Of a stretch of DNA of 6,120 nt, positions 5,023 to 6,120 are shown one piece after another. Where the stretch lies: the NCBI GenBank assembly GCA_003157945.1, contig PMFY01000161.1:1-6120 (forward strand), in the 5' to 3' direction. This stretch comes from Acidimicrobiaceae bacterium. Its GTDB lineage: Bacteria; Actinomycetota; Acidimicrobiia; Acidimicrobiales; RAAP-2. Below the pieces are notes generated by a model. That model searched no databases. It worked only from the letters and a program-made list of their open reading frames with translations, and was not told where the DNA came from. Made by a program: the position numbers and the translations under genes. How positions within the stretch are numbered: the first letter of the stretch is position 1; each line of letters starts with the position of its first letter.

Positions 5023-6120
5023 TCAGGGCACTTCGCGCTGGACCAGGAACGCGGTGATCCCGTCGGCCAGACCCTGGGCCGCCTGCTGGCGCCACTGCGG
5101 CGACTCGACGTTGGCCGTGTCGGCGCCGTTCTGCATGTTGGCGCACTCGATGAGCACCTTCGGCACCGTGGACAGGTTGAGGCCCCCGAGATCGGAGCGG
5201 GGCACGATGCCGTCCGTGCCTGTGTAGTCCGAGACGGGCTCACCCGTGTCGGCCAGGAAGGCGTTCCGCACGTCGTCCCCGAGCTGGCCCGACGGGCCCA
5301 CGATGGCCCGGTTGTCGCTGATCGGGCTGACCACCGGGACGGGCACGTCGACGGCGAATCCCCGTCCTCCCGGAGGCCCGCCGTCGCCGTGGATCGAGAT
5401 GGCGGCGTCCGAACCCGCCAGATTGCCGATGGCCGCCCGGACGTTCACGCACGGGCCGACTCCGGTGTCGTTCGGGCGCGTCAGGACGACGGTGGCACCG
5501 CCCGCCGAGAGCAGGGCGGCCAGCCGGGTGGCCACGTCGAAATTGAAGGCGTGCTCCGGGTAGCCGTTGAGGTCGGTGGTGCCCGCGGTGTCGCAGGCCT
5601 CGGTGAAGTCGCCGCCGTCGATGGGCCGGTCGATGAAGGCCGGGTCGGCTCCGTTGCCGCCGTTGTGCCCGGGGTCGATGGTCACGACTTCGCCCACCAG
5701 GGGTGGGACGGTGACCGAACCGAGGAACGGCGCCGCGCCGAAGGCGTAGACCCCGCCGTCCGACGACACCACCCGGTAGCCGCCAGCGGCACTGTCGAGG
5801 GAGACGACGGCGCGCCCGACCAGGCCGACGGCCGAGCCGGCGAATGGTGCGTCGAAGCAGAACACCCCGCCGTCGGCGGCAACCATCCGGTAGCCGCCGG
5901 TGACTGCGTCGACGGACATGCCCACCATCGGCGAGTCCAGGGTGAGCGCGCCGGTCGATCCCTGGAACCCGGCATCACCGAAGGCGAAGATGCCGCCGTC
6001 GGAGGCCACCGACCAGTAGCCCCGACCGTCGGGGGCGGCGGCCATCCCGACCACCGGGCGGTTGAGCGGCGTGCCGCCCATGGAGCCGTAGAACCCGGCA
6101 TCACCGAAGGCGAAGATGCC
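5023..6120 (-). CDS. N-acetylmuramoyl-L-alanine amidase (Amidase_3, Ami1-like) with N-terminal GDAxFxGS repeats; 5' end beyond right edge
   Basis: The enzyme cuts the amide bond between N-acetylmuramic acid and L-alanine in peptidoglycan, so it acts outside the membrane. Of 365 visible residues (numbered from position 6120), 1-136 are repeats and about 144-361 form the catalytic domain. The zinc ligands expected of the family are all visible: H152 ('IDPGHNGG'), E189 ('GYPEHAFNFDVA') and H244 ('SIHGDGG'), plus the catalytic glutamate E325 ('VLIECANM'). The domain resembles mycobacterial Ami1 (Rv3717) closely, including 'TRPNDTGVGPCVNVRAAIGN'. C176 and C224 could form a disulfide. The frame stays open to position 6120 and encodes another repeat there ('GIFAFGDAGFYGS'), so the ATG at 6081 is an internal methionine and the true start and any signal peptide lie outside. 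The repeats may help wall binding or spacing; that is inference. The gene converges on the Lon-domain gene with a 42-base gap. Confidence 0.95.
   Translation of the reverse strand, partial: GIFAFGDAGFYGSMGGTPLNRPVVGMAAAPDGRGYWSVASDGGIFAFGDAGFQGSTGALTLDSPMVGMSVDAVTGGYRMVAADGGVFCFDAPFAGSAVGLVGRAVVSLDSAAGGYRVVSSDGGVYAFGAAPFLGSVTVPPLVGEVVTIDPGHNGGNGADPAFIDRPIDGGDFTEACDTAGTTDLNGYPEHAFNFDVATRLAALLSAGGATVVLTRPNDTGVGPCVNVRAAIGNLAGSDAAISIHGDGGPPGGRGFAVDVPVPVVSPISDNRAIVGPSGQLGDDVRNAFLADTGEPVSDYTGTDGIVPRSDLGGLNLSTVPKVLIECANMQNGADTANVESPQWRQQAAQGLADGITAFLVQREVP
5965..5994 (-). repeat. 30-nt perfect direct DNA repeat, copy 1
   Basis: This 30-base stretch encodes GIFAFGDAGF (visible residues 43-52) and is identical base for base to 6091-6120. 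The spacing is 126 bases, exactly one 42-codon repeat unit. The rest of the two units has diverged in both bases and amino acids. Confidence 0.95.
6091..6120 (-). repeat. 30-nt perfect direct DNA repeat, copy 2 (may continue past the edge)
   Basis: Identical to 5965-5994, encoding GIFAFGDAGF (visible residues 1-10). The match ends on the left at position 6090 (A, against G at 5964). On the right it is cut by the window, so its true length is unknown. Confidence 0.95.

Larger units (their letters stand above)
5713..6120 (-). repeat. Protein repeat array: GDAxFxGS / GYxxVxxDGGxFxF units in the amidase N-terminus
   Basis: At least four units can be read, each starting at 'DGG(I/V)(F/Y)xF'. The first is cut by the window edge (residues 1-40). 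The second is 42 residues (41-82, positions 6000-5875), the third is 38 (83-120, 5874-5761), and the fourth is a stub of 16 (121-136, 5760-5713) ending at the catalytic domain. Conserved points are DGG, a GDA-F-GS turn, 'PVVGM' and 'GGY/GYW'. The length and beta-rich pattern suggest propeller-like blades, which is inferred, not shown. Confidence 0.85.

Noticed and set aside
5246..5563. A plus-strand 105-residue frame antisense to the amidase.
   Set aside because: It lies wholly opposite the catalytic domain, has no motif, and fits the usual GC shadow pattern.
6079..6081. ATG as the start of the amidase.
   Set aside because: The frame remains open to 6120 and encodes another copy of the repeat upstream, so this methionine is internal.

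Overview
This high-GC window reads as a chromosomal segment of an actinomycete. The best fit is an Acidimicrobiia-like lineage (Actinomycetota). That guess rests on the base composition, the GTG starts, the actinobacterial FtsH N-terminus, an Ami1-type amidase similar to the mycobacterial one, and the 'GGIFAFGDAxFxGS' repeats that are common in acidimicrobial surface proteins. The taxon is an inference and no rRNA gene is present to settle it. Nothing looks recently mobile: there is no IS element, tRNA, integrase, CRISPR array or phage gene. Coding density is very high, and the longest gene-free stretch is 95 bases.

Layout: (1) Positions 1-802, minus strand, hold the N-terminal 267 residues of the membrane AAA+ protease FtsH, which runs off the left edge. 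(2) Positions 803-897 are a divergent promoter region. Each flanking gene has a TAnnnT -10-like box followed by six bases and then its GTG start, which suggests leaderless transcription both ways. (3) Positions 898-4980, plus strand, are a tight three-gene operon: a CPBP-family intramembrane protease (898-1818), a large polytopic GT-C/'PTPS-related' membrane protein (1820-4354), and a standalone Lon substrate-binding-domain protein (4351-4980). The first junction is a 1-nt gap and the second a 4-nt GTGA overlap. (4) Positions 4981-5022 are a convergent gap with a GC-rich hairpin. (5) Positions 5023-6120, minus strand, are the C-terminal 365 residues of a zinc N-acetylmuramoyl-L-alanine amidase preceded by GDAxFxGS-type repeats. 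Its start lies beyond the right edge.

Taken together the window is about the cell envelope and proteolysis: a membrane quality-control protease, a membrane-embedded CAAX-like protease, a probable lipid-linked sugar transferase or envelope assembly protein, a Lon-type recognition domain without its protease, and a peptidoglycan hydrolase. The functional link between the three operon genes is inferred from their spacing only. I found no clearly new system. The points most worth a second look are the mirrored leaderless promoters, the orphan operon, and the repeat-bearing amidase with a 30-nt perfect DNA duplication.
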